64,000 nucleotides of DNA from Mytilinidion resinicola (GCF_010093595.1 NW_022985466.1:303183-367182), one strand, 5' to 3'. Shown: positions 53,492 through 63,566, numbered from the stretch's first letter. The notes: a model not told the origin generated them from the sequence alone. Numbers and translations: made by a program.

Positions 53492-55507
53492 ATGGAGCAC
53501 TTGATCTCCACCATCAAGAAAATATGGACGCCGCTGCCGGATCATTTGATCCCCGTCGACATCTCTCCGCGCGAAGACTACAATCCCCACCAGATCAACC
53601 TTTCGCACTGGCCACCCATTGATCTGCTGCAACGCGTCCAGATCATTGCCCAGGTTATTGGAGAGAAGGACTATTCGTATGCGCACGCGCGCATGAGGCG
53701 CGCTGTGGATATTCGCGTTCAAGAGACTGAAGAAGATGGGGAGGAATACTGCGGCGAGGGCTCGAGAATATTTGAGGCACAAGATGCATCCGCTTTGATC
53801 AAAGAGCTTCGACTTGAGAAGCAGGGCCGCTCGAAGGCACCAGGTAGAGCTGCGTTGCTGGCGGAGTATGGAGCAGCCATCGAGCGATCAGAACACCCGG
53901 AGTTTCCGACACCTGCCACTGAAGAGCCTCCAGCTGTTGGAGAGGATGCGGGTAAGCAAAAGGCTACAGGCCATCACGAAGGCGATGATTTCGATCCACA
54001 TCTGTCGAACTCAACCAGTCACCAAGCAGTTCAGAATCCTACTCCAGAGTCTTCGCCAACGCAAATTCAGGTCCAGGCACAAACCAACATCAACTTGAAA
54101 AATTCTCGCGAGTTTACGGACAAATCTAGGTGCATCGACCTTACTACACCACCACACTCGCAGGTAGCTCAGCAATCGGCTCCTGTAAAGCCCGTACAAA
54201 AGCGGAAGAGGGATGGAGTGAGCCCACCACCCGAAAGCACTCGAAACGTCAGGCGTGTCCCTCAATCTTGGTTATCGTCGCAACAAACAAACGAGGAAGA
54301 CCTGCCGAGACTACATAAGCAACTTGACAACGTCGCCCCCTTTGCACCTAAGATTATGCAGGACTACGGAGCAAAGACCCCCGACACAGAAAGTAGTATC
54401 ATTGGTCAGGAACCTGCTGCACCAGATGCCACTGCGATGCAATCTCCAATCCATTCCGTGTCCCCGCAAATGCCTTCATCAAGTAGCCTGAGCTCTGCGC
54501 CGCCTCAAAGTTCTCCCTCGGAAGAAGGCTTGATTCTCGAAAAAGTTGTACCCCTACCAAAGGCTCGATTTGCTTCCTGGCGTCGTAAAGAGCCTATACC
54601 ACGACAACTTACGCAAGAAGACCTCGACAGCGATGAAGGCGACGACGATCCTTATGACGGAACTTTCCCAGCAAGACACCCAGCTTTCCCTAGCAGGGAG
54701 GATAATCTGATGGCGCAAGTTAGTTTCCTCAAGCTCGAAAATGAACGCTTGAAAGCGAGCCAGGCCGGTCTTCACGAGTCCCTTGCAACTTTGGTCAAAG
54801 ACCTGCATCAACGGCAAACTGAAATCAACGACCTAAAAATCAAAAAGACTAGCAAACCAGAGCATGCTAAACAACTGAAAGCAGCCGAAGACAAGATCAA
54901 AGAGCTTGGGAAGGAGATTCGAGATCTCCAGTCGCGCCCTCTCGCAATCACTGAAATCTTTGTGCAGACATTAGACGAATTGCGGGAGCGGATGCTTCTG
55001 TCTTTCTCCGATGAGGACGGAATGTTGAATAATGAGGACATTCAGAAGCTGCAGCGCGCTATCCATGCTTCCAACAAAGGAGCATCAGACGCTACGATGT
55101 TGCAGGAGAACCTCGCACGCGACAAAGAAGTCAGGGACCAAGCGGAACAGCGGTTGGAGGCGGCGGAGATGGCGCTTCAAGAATATCTCGAGGGACTGAG
55201 CCCGACTCTTCACGCTGAACTAATGTCCCTGATTGGCGATCTTGAGAACGCCCGCGACGCGGCTGTTGCTGCGGAACGCGCTGAAGAGCGGTCTCAGGAC
55301 CGCCTGTCGAGACATAATCTGATGAAGATGCGTGCGGATCAGTACAACTATTTGGCGGAACAGAAAAACGGTGGGCTTAACATCGACCCTCTCATGAGAG
55401 ACTTGCTGGTTCCGATTGTAAGGCTCAGGGGTGCGGTGGGCCCCTCAACTAGCAGCCAAGCTGGAATGAAGACTAGATCTGGATGCAGCGCAGGCGAAAA
55501 GAAGTAA
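53492..55507 (+). CDS. Large coiled-coil protein, hypothetical
   Basis: This is a single-exon gene of 671 residues. The N-terminus (about residues 1-110; INLSHWPPIDLLQRVQIIAQ and YAHARMRRAVDIRVQE) is compact and may be a domain. A long disordered Ser/Pro/Gln-rich region follows (about 115-385), then coiled coils from about 400 to 640 (LKLENERLKASQAGLHESLA; KQLKAAEDKIKELGKEIRDL). It ends in a basic Ser-rich tail. Length and layout suggest a structural or nuclear scaffold, but no named family could be assigned. The start ATG has aucaATGg context after a C-rich leader. Confidence 0.75.
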   Translation: MEHLISTIKKIWTPLPDHLIPVDISPREDYNPHQINLSHWPPIDLLQRVQIIAQVIGEKDYSYAHARMRRAVDIRVQETEEDGEEYCGEGSRIFEAQDASALIKELRLEKQGRSKAPGRAALLAEYGAAIERSEHPEFPTPATEEPPAVGEDAGKQKATGHHEGDDFDPHLSNSTSHQAVQNPTPESSPTQIQVQAQTNINLKNSREFTDKSRCIDLTTPPHSQVAQQSAPVKPVQKRKRDGVSPPPESTRNVRRVPQSWLSSQQTNEEDLPRLHKQLDNVAPFAPKIMQDYGAKTPDTESSIIGQEPAAPDATAMQSPIHSVSPQMPSSSSLSSAPPQSSPSEEGLILEKVVPLPKARFASWRRKEPIPRQLTQEDLDSDEGDDDPYDGTFPARHPAFPSREDNLMAQVSFLKLENERLKASQAGLHESLATLVKDLHQRQTEINDLKIKKTSKPEHAKQLKAAEDKIKELGKEIRDLQSRPLAITEIFVQTLDELRERMLLSFSDEDGMLNNEDIQKLQRAIHASNKGASDATMLQENLARDKEVRDQAEQRLEAAEMALQEYLEGLSPTLHAELMSLIGDLENARDAAVAAERAEERSQDRLSRHNLMKMRADQYNYLAEQKNGGLNIDPLMRDLLVPIVRLRGAVGPSTSSQAGMKTRSGCSAGEKK

Positions 55508-56108
55508 TGTTTCGGAAGCTTTGTATTTCTCCATGTGGGTAGTACCGTGTAGAATCGCTTGGTGGGTCTATTCGGCTGTGAGTTAACATGTAAGTTCGTA
55601 CTATATGCTATGTGCGTTAATGGAGCATCACTTCGTAGTCTTCACGCTAGTGTGAAGTGATCCACTGAGTTCCGTAGGCTAGACTCAAGCACAAGTCAAT
55701 ATAAAAACGAAAGCCTGAGAAATCGACTGGTAGTGCTGTGATATGAATTTGCTTAGACCCTTTCCACCACCGCTGTAATGCTTCAATGATTGACAAAAGC
55801 TTAGAGCACCGCCATACTCGATGAAGTTTGTAGTCGGAACTAGATTACCCTTTGATCAAGTCCATATGCCAGCGGAAGTACTCCTCGCAGTGGCATCAAG
55901 CGAGCAAGAGTGGAGCGGAAGTAGTGATATGTCCGTGTGCACAAACTTATGACCTGGTACCGTGACTCGCACTAAAGGTATCTTCCTGATGTTGCGGAAC
56001 TGGTGAATGAAGCCCCTTAGTAGATCTGAAAGCCTGCCCGCTTTCTAGACTAAAACTGTGGCTTTTTGAACTTCAATCTGCTCTCAGCGAGCGCCTCACC
56101 TAGTTATC
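55508..56108. other. Intergenic, contains MITE copy F
   Basis: Apart from the MITE there is nothing I can support. The first 100 bases are presumably the 3' UTR of the coiled-coil gene. Confidence 0.4.
55731..55965 (-). mobile_element. MITE copy F, full length, reversed
   Basis: The right end GTCCGTGTGCACAAACTTAT plus GACCTGGTAC is the outer repeat. The left end TAGTGCTGTGATATGAATTT is a worn version of it. The inner motif AGTACTCCTCGCAGTGG is clear. Confidence 0.65.
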
Positions 56109-56918
56109 ATGGCCACCGAGTTGACTCCGCCTACCGCACGAAACCTAGGAATGAGGATGTTATCAGAGGAGCCACTCACTTCGAGCAAACACACTCCGGA
56201 GCGCCCCACCCGCAAGTTGCGCCAGCGAGCCACTCCGCGCACTTCCTAGCGCGCAGCTACCCGGGCCTTTCCAGTCCCTGACGGCGACGAGGAGATGTTG
56301 GATTGCATTGTCGTGAGTACCAGCGGATGTAAGAGAGCCGCTCAAATATCACTTCTGCCATCCATGTATTCCGCACGGATGGCCCACAGCTTTTGCATCA
56401 TAGAAAAAGGCACTGAATATCATAGTCACACATCAGAGACCGCGAATCCTACGCCTGATTTATCACCTGATGCTTCGTGTGAGGCGATGAGTAAAACAGC
56501 CCACAGTCAGTGCACTACGCTTTTCCATTTACGTTACTTCTGGGAGTCTCAAGAAGCCCTACTCTGTTTGCCTGTGCAACTATGCTAACTGTCCAAAGTC
56601 ACAAAATCGAGCTGCAGCGATACGAATGAGCTGACCGAAAGGCCGAGTCAGAATATGCAACCTCTGGCGGAGAATATGGAGCAGGATGACGGTCGAAAGG
56701 CTACAATAGAAGAGCTAAGGCAGAAGGTGCAAGCTCTGATGGAGAGCAAAGAATTGGATGACAAGAAGTACAAAGATCAGCACGACCAGATCCGACAGAA
56801 GCGATCTGAGAATGAGATACTAGCCAAGAATGTCGCGGGCCTCGCTGAGACGGTCATGAGGCTCTCTAGAACAGTCTTGAACCTTTACAAGAGGATCGAC
56901 GAGTCTTCACAAGAGTAG
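56109..56918 (+). pseudogene. Coiled-coil gene with one in-frame TAG in exon 1
   Basis: Exons 56109-56316, 56404-56505 and 56599-56918 join in phase (210 codons, GTACCA and GTCAGT donors, GCTAAC before the last acceptor). The first exon starts MATELTPPTARNLGMRMLSE in good context (tcATGg) and contains TAG at 56247-56249, codon 47. After it the frame continues FPVPDGDEEMLDCIV. The last exon has DGRKATIEELRQKVQALMES and a helical end LSRTVLNLYKRIDESSQE. CAG to TAG (CpA to TpA) would explain the stop. No intron of suitable phase removes it. Readthrough is possible but unproven. Confidence 0.55.
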
Positions 56919-56997
56919 TGTGGGTCTTTTGAAGGCCGACGGAGAGGCCGAGGAGTTAGAAAAGGTATGGTCATTGAGGCCACTCGCTCGTATACAT

Positions 56998-57212
56998 TAG
57001 TAGGAAATAAGCTTAGAAACTGTTGCTGCTACCGCCTGCGGTGCCTCTATGGACTTTTTAAACTTCAGACACGATGTGAAAGTCGATGCAGCGGAGAGTA
57101 GGCTGGCGTTTCACTGACCAGTTACGTGCTAGCCAGGCTTATATCGAGTGAGCAAGATCGTAGCCCAAGCCGTGGTATATCCGTGTGCCCAGCCTCATTA
57201 CCTAGTGCTGTA
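56998..57212 (-). mobile_element. MITE copy I, reversed
   Basis: The left end TTAGTAGGAAATAAGCTTAG is worn. The inner CCGCCTGCGGTGCCTCTATG and the right end (gtgcccagcctcattaccta, then gtgctgta) are clear. Confidence 0.55.
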
Positions 57213-57941
57213 GGCTCTACGGCTGAATCTCCTCTTAAGTTCATACTGCCCCGTTATGGATCTGTGTACGCTTATCTGCCCTCGCTTGAGCTCTCAGTCT
57301 CCGAATTCATCATTTCATTCTATGTTTGCTTGTACACGTGCCTAGCGCCGTCAGAAGCCCTCCTATACTTTGAGGGAAATCGCAGAACGACAGTTTTGAC
57401 AAGGTTGATAGCTCTCTGGGCCACCTCATACTGTGTGATCCCGTCACTTCACACGGTCGTGTATCACAAGCAGTAAGAGATTCATGCGAGCAGATCAGTC
57501 ACGAAGCACTTTTCTAACTTGTAAATCTGAATTTCGAATAATGTGTTGAAGATTTCCGTCACGACTCACAATTTGTTAGCCAGCATTACTTCACGAACAT
57601 TTTACACATCATCCACGCTTTTTAAGATGTGTTGGAGCAGTCCAAGCAGTACCATTAGAGTGTCAGGAAGCTAGCATCCTAGCGCTATAGCCTTCTCCAT
57701 ATTGTCCCGCGCTCTGATCTAGTGAAACCTTGACATGTGCAGGATTTGCTCAGGTTAGGCGACTAACAATAGTTTCTCTACCATAGGCCCTAAGGAACGG
57801 CGGCAGATACATCGGTGGTGTTGCCAACGGGCCGGATTGGGAGGTTAAAGGTGGAAGCATATCATGCCATCTCGCCATCCTTGTCTTCTCCCTCCTCCTC
57901 CGTCTTTATTCCTTGCATGTTGCCGCCCTCCTCTCGATTTC
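57213..57941. other. Intergenic; no gene seen
   Basis: Worn MITE-like pieces (GTTGGAGCAGTCCAAGCAGT near 57633) are the only recognisable content. Confidence 0.4.
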
Positions 57942-58343
57942 CTAGTTGCCGCCGTCCTCTGTCCTGAGCTTCTGCTGGCCGTCGTACTCCTTCTTGACCT
58001 GGCGTTCGACCCTGCGATGCTGTACCGCTGCTGCCCTTGAGAGAGCAACCTTCGTTTTCATTATCTTCACATCACCGAGGAGACGTTCTGCACCAACTTT
58101 GGCAGTCTTGAGTCTTTGTTCCAACGCGGCCCCACGCATTGCTCCTTTATTCTCCCATCTGATGAGCTCCAAATCGATGGAAGCGATCAGATCTTTGGCT
58201 TTGTTGAGTCGCTTCTTGTAGCTGGCTTGCTTTGAGTAGAGCGGGTGCGCCTGAGAGGTGGTGAGTTAGCATGGCAATAAAGTAGACCATAAGAAAGCAT
58301 AAAAGGATTTGAATAGGCTTACCGTCTTCTTTGTCCTCGCCAT
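57942..58343 (-). CDS. Small basic helical protein with an H3-like N-terminus
   Basis: Exons on the minus strand are 58343-58323 and 58250-57942, joined by a 72-nt intron (GTAAGC, GCTAAC, CTCTCAG), for 109 residues. It begins MARTKKTAHP, which differs from the histone H3 tail (MARTKQTARK) at one of the first eight residues. The match is formed across the intron. The rest is one long charged helix (SYKKRLNKAKDLIASIDLEL; HRRVERQVKKEYDGQQKLR) and is not a histone fold. The start ATG is well placed. Function unknown; nuclear, chromatin-reader binding would be inference. Confidence 0.65.
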
Positions 58344-58497
58344 GGTTCGATAGGCCAGACGTGAAGTGAGATGTGGTCTCTGGGTGCACCTCATGGCTGG
58401 ATGTGGAGGTGAGGTGGGAAATAGGATTGAGGACGAGCACAACAGACGGCGCGTGACGCGTTCACGAATCGGATGAAGGTAAGTTCCGTGGAAAAGT

Positions 58498-58637
58498 CTG
58501 GTAAGCAGCCAGTTAGCAAGAGGCAGGCTAATTTGCACTACTTGAAACTTGACATTGCTCCTGTGTTTTTGAAGTCCCATGGGGGTACTCCAAACAGTGG
58601 TGAACGCGTGTGCACAGACTTATGACCTGTTCACTGT
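58498..58637 (+). mobile_element. MITE right half
   Basis: AGCAGCCAGTTAGCAAGAGG, then CATGGGGGTACTCCAAACAG and GTGTGCACAGACTTATGACC match the right two thirds of copies A and B. The left part is missing. Confidence 0.6.
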
Positions 58638-59618
58638 GCAGGCCTACGATAGAGGACTTGGGGAAGTGATGGGCCTTGCTCTGCGGTAATTTCATTGCCC
58701 CGCGTACGCTGCGTAGTTACTTTTCCACGTGACCAAAGGGTCCCTAAGTCAGTGTGTTCAGACTGATATGTCGTCCAGTCAAGCTCTAGGCTGAAGACTG
58801 AACTCAAATGTCCCGCTAGGAAAAGGATTCCTTATGGCTGGTCCGTCCAGATCAAAATCTAATCAAACGGAGTGAACGACCATCACCGAGACCGTAAGGT
58901 TATAGCTTGCCAAGGGAAGCGCACAATAAGTAGGATAGAGTAAGAATTAACATCACTTGGGATAATTTGAAATGGTTGAACGTCAATGGCATTTTGAAAA
59001 TGGACACTGGATGGTTCACTACAGGTGCTTTCTACTTTTGCGAGATAAAGACGTACGTGAATTGAAAAAGGGCAAAAATGATATTCACTACACATTCACC
59101 ACTCCGCGATTCGAACCAGGACCTCCGAGGAAGTATGGAAACAAAAAGAAATTGGTCACTTTGCTGTGTACGGTTTGGAATAGCGTGAGCTTTAACACAC
59201 TGCGCCAATGCGATTGTTGAGTGTGCTATGTCACCGCCCGGTACGTGCCCTTGGATTTCTCAATTTCTTGAAAACCATCCAAAATAACTCGATCTATATA
59301 CCCTTAGAATATGCGCACGTGTCACCCTACCAAAATTCATTCCACCAATATTCAATCTACACTCGTCACATCGTCTTCAAATCGCCGGTATCCCAGCAGC
59401 AACGAGGAATATGCATAACCCTACTCCTCAGCATCAAGCTGAAGAATCTCTTGACCGCAGCATCGCGAACGAAGTTAATCCGGTATCCTTTCGCCAACTT
59501 GAATTGCCAAAAAATCCCATTACCAATCGTGACGCTGCTCTCTCCCCCCCCTCTCCTCTTTCTTCCCTCATCTTTGTTTATCGGTTGGCACAGTCCAGCG
59601 TCGAAATCCCCAATATAT
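58638..59618. other. Intergenic with a SINE copy; no gene seen
   Basis: A forward frame at 59411-59644 (MHNPTPQHQAEESLDRSIAN) looks partly coding and could be an upstream exon of the next gene, but no donor in phase was found. Confidence 0.35.
59060..59310 (-). mobile_element. tRNA-like SINE, copy 4, reversed
   Basis: The complement of CGATTCGAACCAGGACCTCC gives a GGTTCGAATCG B-box. The shared block (aaattggtcactttgctgtg to cgcccggtacgtgcccttgg) is the reverse of copies 1 and 2. The A-box-like part is worn. Confidence 0.6.
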
Positions 59619-59974
59619 ATGGACAGATCATCCGGTATACCTAAGGCGAGCTGGATGGATTAAGTCAAGCGCGTAGCAGTTTAAAATAAATCGATACAGC
59701 CTTTACATTAGTTCCGCCCGCCCTCGAAAGCCGCATCTACACCCTCAAAAGACCATCCGTAGGCCCCAATCTAACCCGTGCAGTACGAGACAAGCAGCTG
59801 GACCCGGAGGATGAAGTCATTAATCACAATGTATTATATGCTCATGCCTCACCAAATACCGTGATGACGAAAGCCCCTCTCAGAAAGCGAGAGTTTCGCA
59901 TCCCACACACATACCGCTACCCCAACACCTCCCGCCATCAACCCTACAACCCGACCACATCTGAGCCTACCTAA
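59619..59974 (+). CDS. Small basic protein, hypothetical, two exons
   Basis: Exon 1 is 59619-59634 (ATG GAC AGA TCA TCC G). A 77-nt intron (GTATAC to ACATTAG) follows, then exon 2 at 59712-59974, for 92 residues. Exon 2 reads VPPALESRIYTLKRPSVGPN, VRDKQLDPEDEVINHNVLYA and APLRKREFRIPHTYRYPN. No family was recognised. Its TAA (59972-59974) overlaps the stop codon of the convergent gene by two bases. Confidence 0.5.
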
Positions 59975-61054
59975 CCCTCCTCATCGCTATGACTCTCACT
60001 GTCCGTCTCAGACTCACTCTCAAACCCACCCTCCTCCCCAGCCTCCCTCTCCATCAACTCCTGTACCACCCTCTCCAGTATCCTCTCCAGCCTCCGCGTC
60101 TCCTCTTCCACCCGTCCGACCCTACTCCTCACATTTCCCACATTCTCCGAGATTCCATTCCCAATAAGCTCCATCTCCTCGCGCATCCTACCCTCCACAT
60201 CTCGGCGCAGGACCCCCATATCGTCGTATATCCCCATGTTCTGCGCTAACACTTGCATATTGAGAAGGTGGATCCTTGCGTTGGCGTCGGCGAACTTGGC
60301 GTCGAAGGATGATTGGAGCTCGGCGAGCTTGGTCTCGAAGTTGAACTCTAGTGCGGCGAGTTTGGAGTCGAAGTGGGCGGTTAGCATTGAGATGGTGTCC
60401 TGGGTGGGGGTGGAGGTGGTGAAAGGAGAGTGATCTGTGAGGGGATTAGCTCGGATCAGAAATGTGTGATATTGTAGATTGGATAGCTTCTAGAGGTTTC
60501 TGATGCTGGGGTGCGCGCGTAAAACCGTAGTAAGTGTGCGCGAAAAGATGAGGGTATGAGAAACTAGACGTACCGAAAGGCATTGAGTGGGAACCTTCGT
60601 CGCTCTCTGGCATTACAGGCCCATCCTCCTCGCGAAGTTCTTCTAGAGCCCGGGAGCGTACTACGCTAGACTTCTGTCTGTGACGGCCGCGTGTAGTGCG
60701 AGAATCTGGAGACTGAGATCTAGAAGTGGGAGTCGGCATCGTGAAGCCTTTGGAGATTAGAAGAGACATCTCCGCGGCAGCGGCAGATCGCCTGACAATC
60801 TTTCTCCTGATATTTTGTGTTTCGCTCGACTTCAAGTTTTTGATCCATCTCGCGGCCTCTGCTTTCTCCTCCTTGGTCTTCAGTCCCTTCAATAGTTCAA
60901 TATCCTCAAAAAGCTTTGCATTGAACGCCCTCACCCGGGGCGCGTAGTCCTTGTGATTGCCAGATACGCCAAGAATTCCCTCGTCTCGCATTCGCTGGAG
61001 GACGACGTTCTTGATCGACTCAAATTTTCTATTGGCCGCCGAGGGATAAAACAT
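59971..61054 (-). CDS. Helical protein, hypothetical, two exons
   Basis: Exons 61054-60574 and 60434-59971 join in phase (GTACGT donor, GAGCTAATC branch, CTCACAG) to 314 residues. The N-terminal part (FESIKNVVLQRMRDEGILGV, then FEDIELLKGLKTKEEKAEAA) is compact and helical, followed by an Arg/Ser/Thr-rich linker and a C-terminal coiled coil (ALEFNFETKLAELQSSFDAK) with an acidic Ser-rich end. No family was recognised. The intergenic region to the next gene (385 bp) is probably a shared divergent promoter. Confidence 0.7.
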
Positions 61055-61439
61055 GTTGAGGTTGGTGCCGTGACGACTTTGTTCGCGGTAGAGGAGGGAG
61101 GAATCTTCACAGGTGATAACGCCCCTGAGAGTAGCTAGAGGATGTGAGTCGCATCCGGCGCTTGCGAGTGAAGTGAATCATAGGGGAGCCGGTCCGGTGT
61201 TTTGATGACGACGTCAGACCTAAGTCCTCCGATCACATGTAAAGCAACCACGCAGCGTGCGCGGGGCAGTAAAGTTCCCCAAATCCATCTGTTCGCCGTC
61301 TCTTCATGGCGGAACCAAGGTTCATTCGATCCGTTGTTGTGACATAGCCCTTCACTCATCGTCGCCCTAAACCTCAAACTCAATCCAACACACCCTACAC
61401 CTTCAGCATCACACCACCACATCCAGCCTGTCATCAAGC

Positions 61440-62371
61440 ATGTCAAAGAGAGTAAGCGTATCTAACGTCCTGTCCCCTTGCCCCATTGTCGAAACGTCAT
61501 CGCACGTCTCTTCCATCCCTTTCGTCGCATCACAGCAAACAACACCCACCCAGCCAAGACCTACTACTACCCGCCCACATAGGAAGCCGACGTCGACGCG
61601 CTGGTGCGTTCCAAACGCCAGAAGGGTGGCGATCCCCGTGAAGGCACTGGCAGATCATGCATCTGCAAGACCCCAGATCAGCATGACGACTGCGAAGATT
61701 CCGACAACGAGCCGGGAGGAGTGGAACCCACCTCCGAGCTGCCTGCCGATACCGACAACGAGATAAAAGAAGACGATGACCTCACCTCCGAGCTGCCTGT
61801 GGCTACCGACAATGAGATGGAAGAAGACGAAGACCTCACTTCCACGCTCCAAGAGGTTACGGGCTTCTCCAGCTTCGGTCACCGTCAGACCAAGCCCAGG
61901 CGCAAGAAGGTCAAAGGCAACCACACATCCCCACTGCCCAACGACACCGACCACGAGATAGAAGAAGACGAGGACCTCACCTCCACGCTCCAAGGGCTTA
62001 TGGGCTTCTCCAGCTTCAGCACCACCAAGGACAGCAAGGTCAAAGGCAACTACACGGCGGTCTGCGCGCGGATCGACGACCCAGCCGACTGGCATCAAAC
62101 GCTCGAGGTTCGCGAGAAAGTGAGTAGGCTCATCACAGACGAGAAGGCGGGAAGGATTGAGCGCCGGAGAGGGCGGGCGAACCTGATTGCGATGGAGTGG
62201 GAGAAGGATATGGTGAGGGGCTTTGGACAGATGAGGCTGGACCAGAAAGGCAAGGAGAAGCATCGCGAGGAGAAGAGCAAGCTTGCGAACAACAGCGCGG
62301 TTCGGATCGAAGACTTGAAGGCAGTCTGGGGTCTCCCAGGCGGTGGCAGCCACGATGAGAAGAAGAAGTGA
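61440..62371 (+). CDS. Acidic protein with internal tandem repeats
   Basis: Exon 1 is 61440-61451 (MSKR). After a 131-nt intron (GTAAGC to ACATAG) exon 2 runs 61583-62371, for 266 residues. The middle has repeats: SELPADTDNEIKEDDDLT, SELPVATDNEMEEDEDLTST, and PNDTDHEIEEDEDLTSTLQG. The last two are each followed by VTGFSSF or LMGFSSF and a basic KVKGN piece. The C-terminus (REKVSRLITDEKAGRIERRR, MEWEKDMVRGFGQMRLDQKG) is helical and basic. No known domain. The four-codon first exon is the weakest part. Confidence 0.65.
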
Positions 62372-62395
62372 GAGGAGCGAAGAGTTCGGATGTGA

Positions 62396-62480
62396 TAGCC
62401 GAACATTCTGGGGCAGTTGATAGACCAAAGAGGACTTTCTCGAGGGTTCAAATGCTAAAATCCAAGATGTAAACATTCAA
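62396..62480. repeat. Isolated unit of array Q
   Basis: ATTCTGGGGCAGTTGATAG and the following GGGTTCAAATGCTAAAATCC and AAGATGTAAAC match the units at 63031-63440, separated from them by array P. Confidence 0.5.
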
Positions 62481-62509
62481 ACACCATGAATCAGATCCTT
62501 TTACGTGAC

Positions 62510-62990
62510 AACATATGCTGCCCACAATCTCCATGAAGTGACAATCCAGCACTGTTTGGGGTGGCCCGTTACGTTATCAAAAACTGTGAAACGACAGATT
62601 TGGCAGCTCTCATAGCTCACCAGGCCACCCCAGACACTGCTAGGCAAGTATACACAGTTGCAGAGTGGGTATCTTTCTAAAACGTGAAGTAGCAGCCCAG
62701 CACCGTCTGAGGTGGCCTGATACATTCTCAAAGGCCCTGAAACAACAGTTTTGGCAAATCTGATAGCTTACCAGGCCACCCCAAACGCTGCTGGGCAAGT
62801 GTACACAGTTACAGAATGGGTGTGTTTCGAAAACATGAAGTAGCAGTTCAGCACCGTCTAAGGTGGCCTGATAAGTTATCAAGATCTGTGGAACGACAAA
62901 TTCAGCAGGCCTGATAGCTCACCAGGCCACCTCAGACACTGCTAGGCAAGTGTCCACAACTCTGGAGTGAGTATGTTATTGACACGTGCT
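62510..62990. repeat. Tandem array P, three units of 150-151 bp
   Basis: Unit starts are CAGCACTG at 62548 and CAGCACCG at 62698 and 62849. Each unit has the inverted pair CAGCACCGTCTGAGGTGGCC and CAGGCCACCCCAGACACTGC. These resemble the inner inverted repeats of the MITE family (CACTGC-n-n-GGGGTACC), so the array may be tandem copies of that module. Confidence 0.75.
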
Positions 62991-63030
62991 TACCTGTAAT
63001 TTTATAGCTCTAGAAGTGACCTTAATTCTC

Positions 63031-63440
63031 GAGCTCTCTGGGGCAGCTAACAGGGTATCAAGGGCCCACTTAGGGACTTGAATTTGAAAAGCTGAGATGT
63101 ACCAATCGGTACGCTCTAGATTAGACTTCAGGCTATAATAATCTCAAAGCCTGCCTCTGCTACCTTACTTCGAGGACTGGGCTTAGTGCTCGAGTGTTTT
63201 GGGGTAGCTGGTGAAGAACCGAGGGCCCACGTGAGAGTGGAATTTTCGAAAGGTAGGATGTAACGACCCACACGCCGCGAATAGGACTTGAGGCTATGAG
63301 AACTTAAAAGACCGCCTCTAATGCTATACTTCGAGAACTAGAGCTAGTGCTCGGCTGGTTTGAAGTAGCTGATACAGAACCAAATACCTACACGAGGGTC
63401 CAATTTTCACAAAGGTGAGATATAATAACTGAAACGCCGC
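63031..63440. repeat. Tandem array Q, three units of about 160 bp
   Basis: Units start near 63034 (CTCTCTGGGGCAGCTAA), 63194 (GTGTTTTGGGGTAGCTGG) and 63355 (CTGGTTTGAAGTAGCTGA). Shared parts include AGGGCCCAC, GAATTT, AGATGTA or GATGTAAC, TGAGGCTAT and CCGCCTCT. Divergence rises to the right. Confidence 0.7.
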
Positions 63441-63566
63441 GAATGAGATGATAGATAGCAACGAATTTAAAAAAGACGATAGGAACGGTCCATGAAGTCT
63501 AAGTAGAATGATAGTGGTATAGAACTGCTTGCCCTGCATACTCCCCTTTCTCGCTTATCCAAAGCC

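Noticed and set aside
31818..59240. SINE copies as functional tRNA genes
   Set aside because: A- and B-box-like motifs are present, but no full cloverleaf can be drawn and flanks lack acceptor-stem pairing.
62510..63440. Arrays P and Q as a CRISPR array
   Set aside because: Units are 150-160 bp with no constant short repeat plus unique spacer pattern, and the DNA is eukaryotic.
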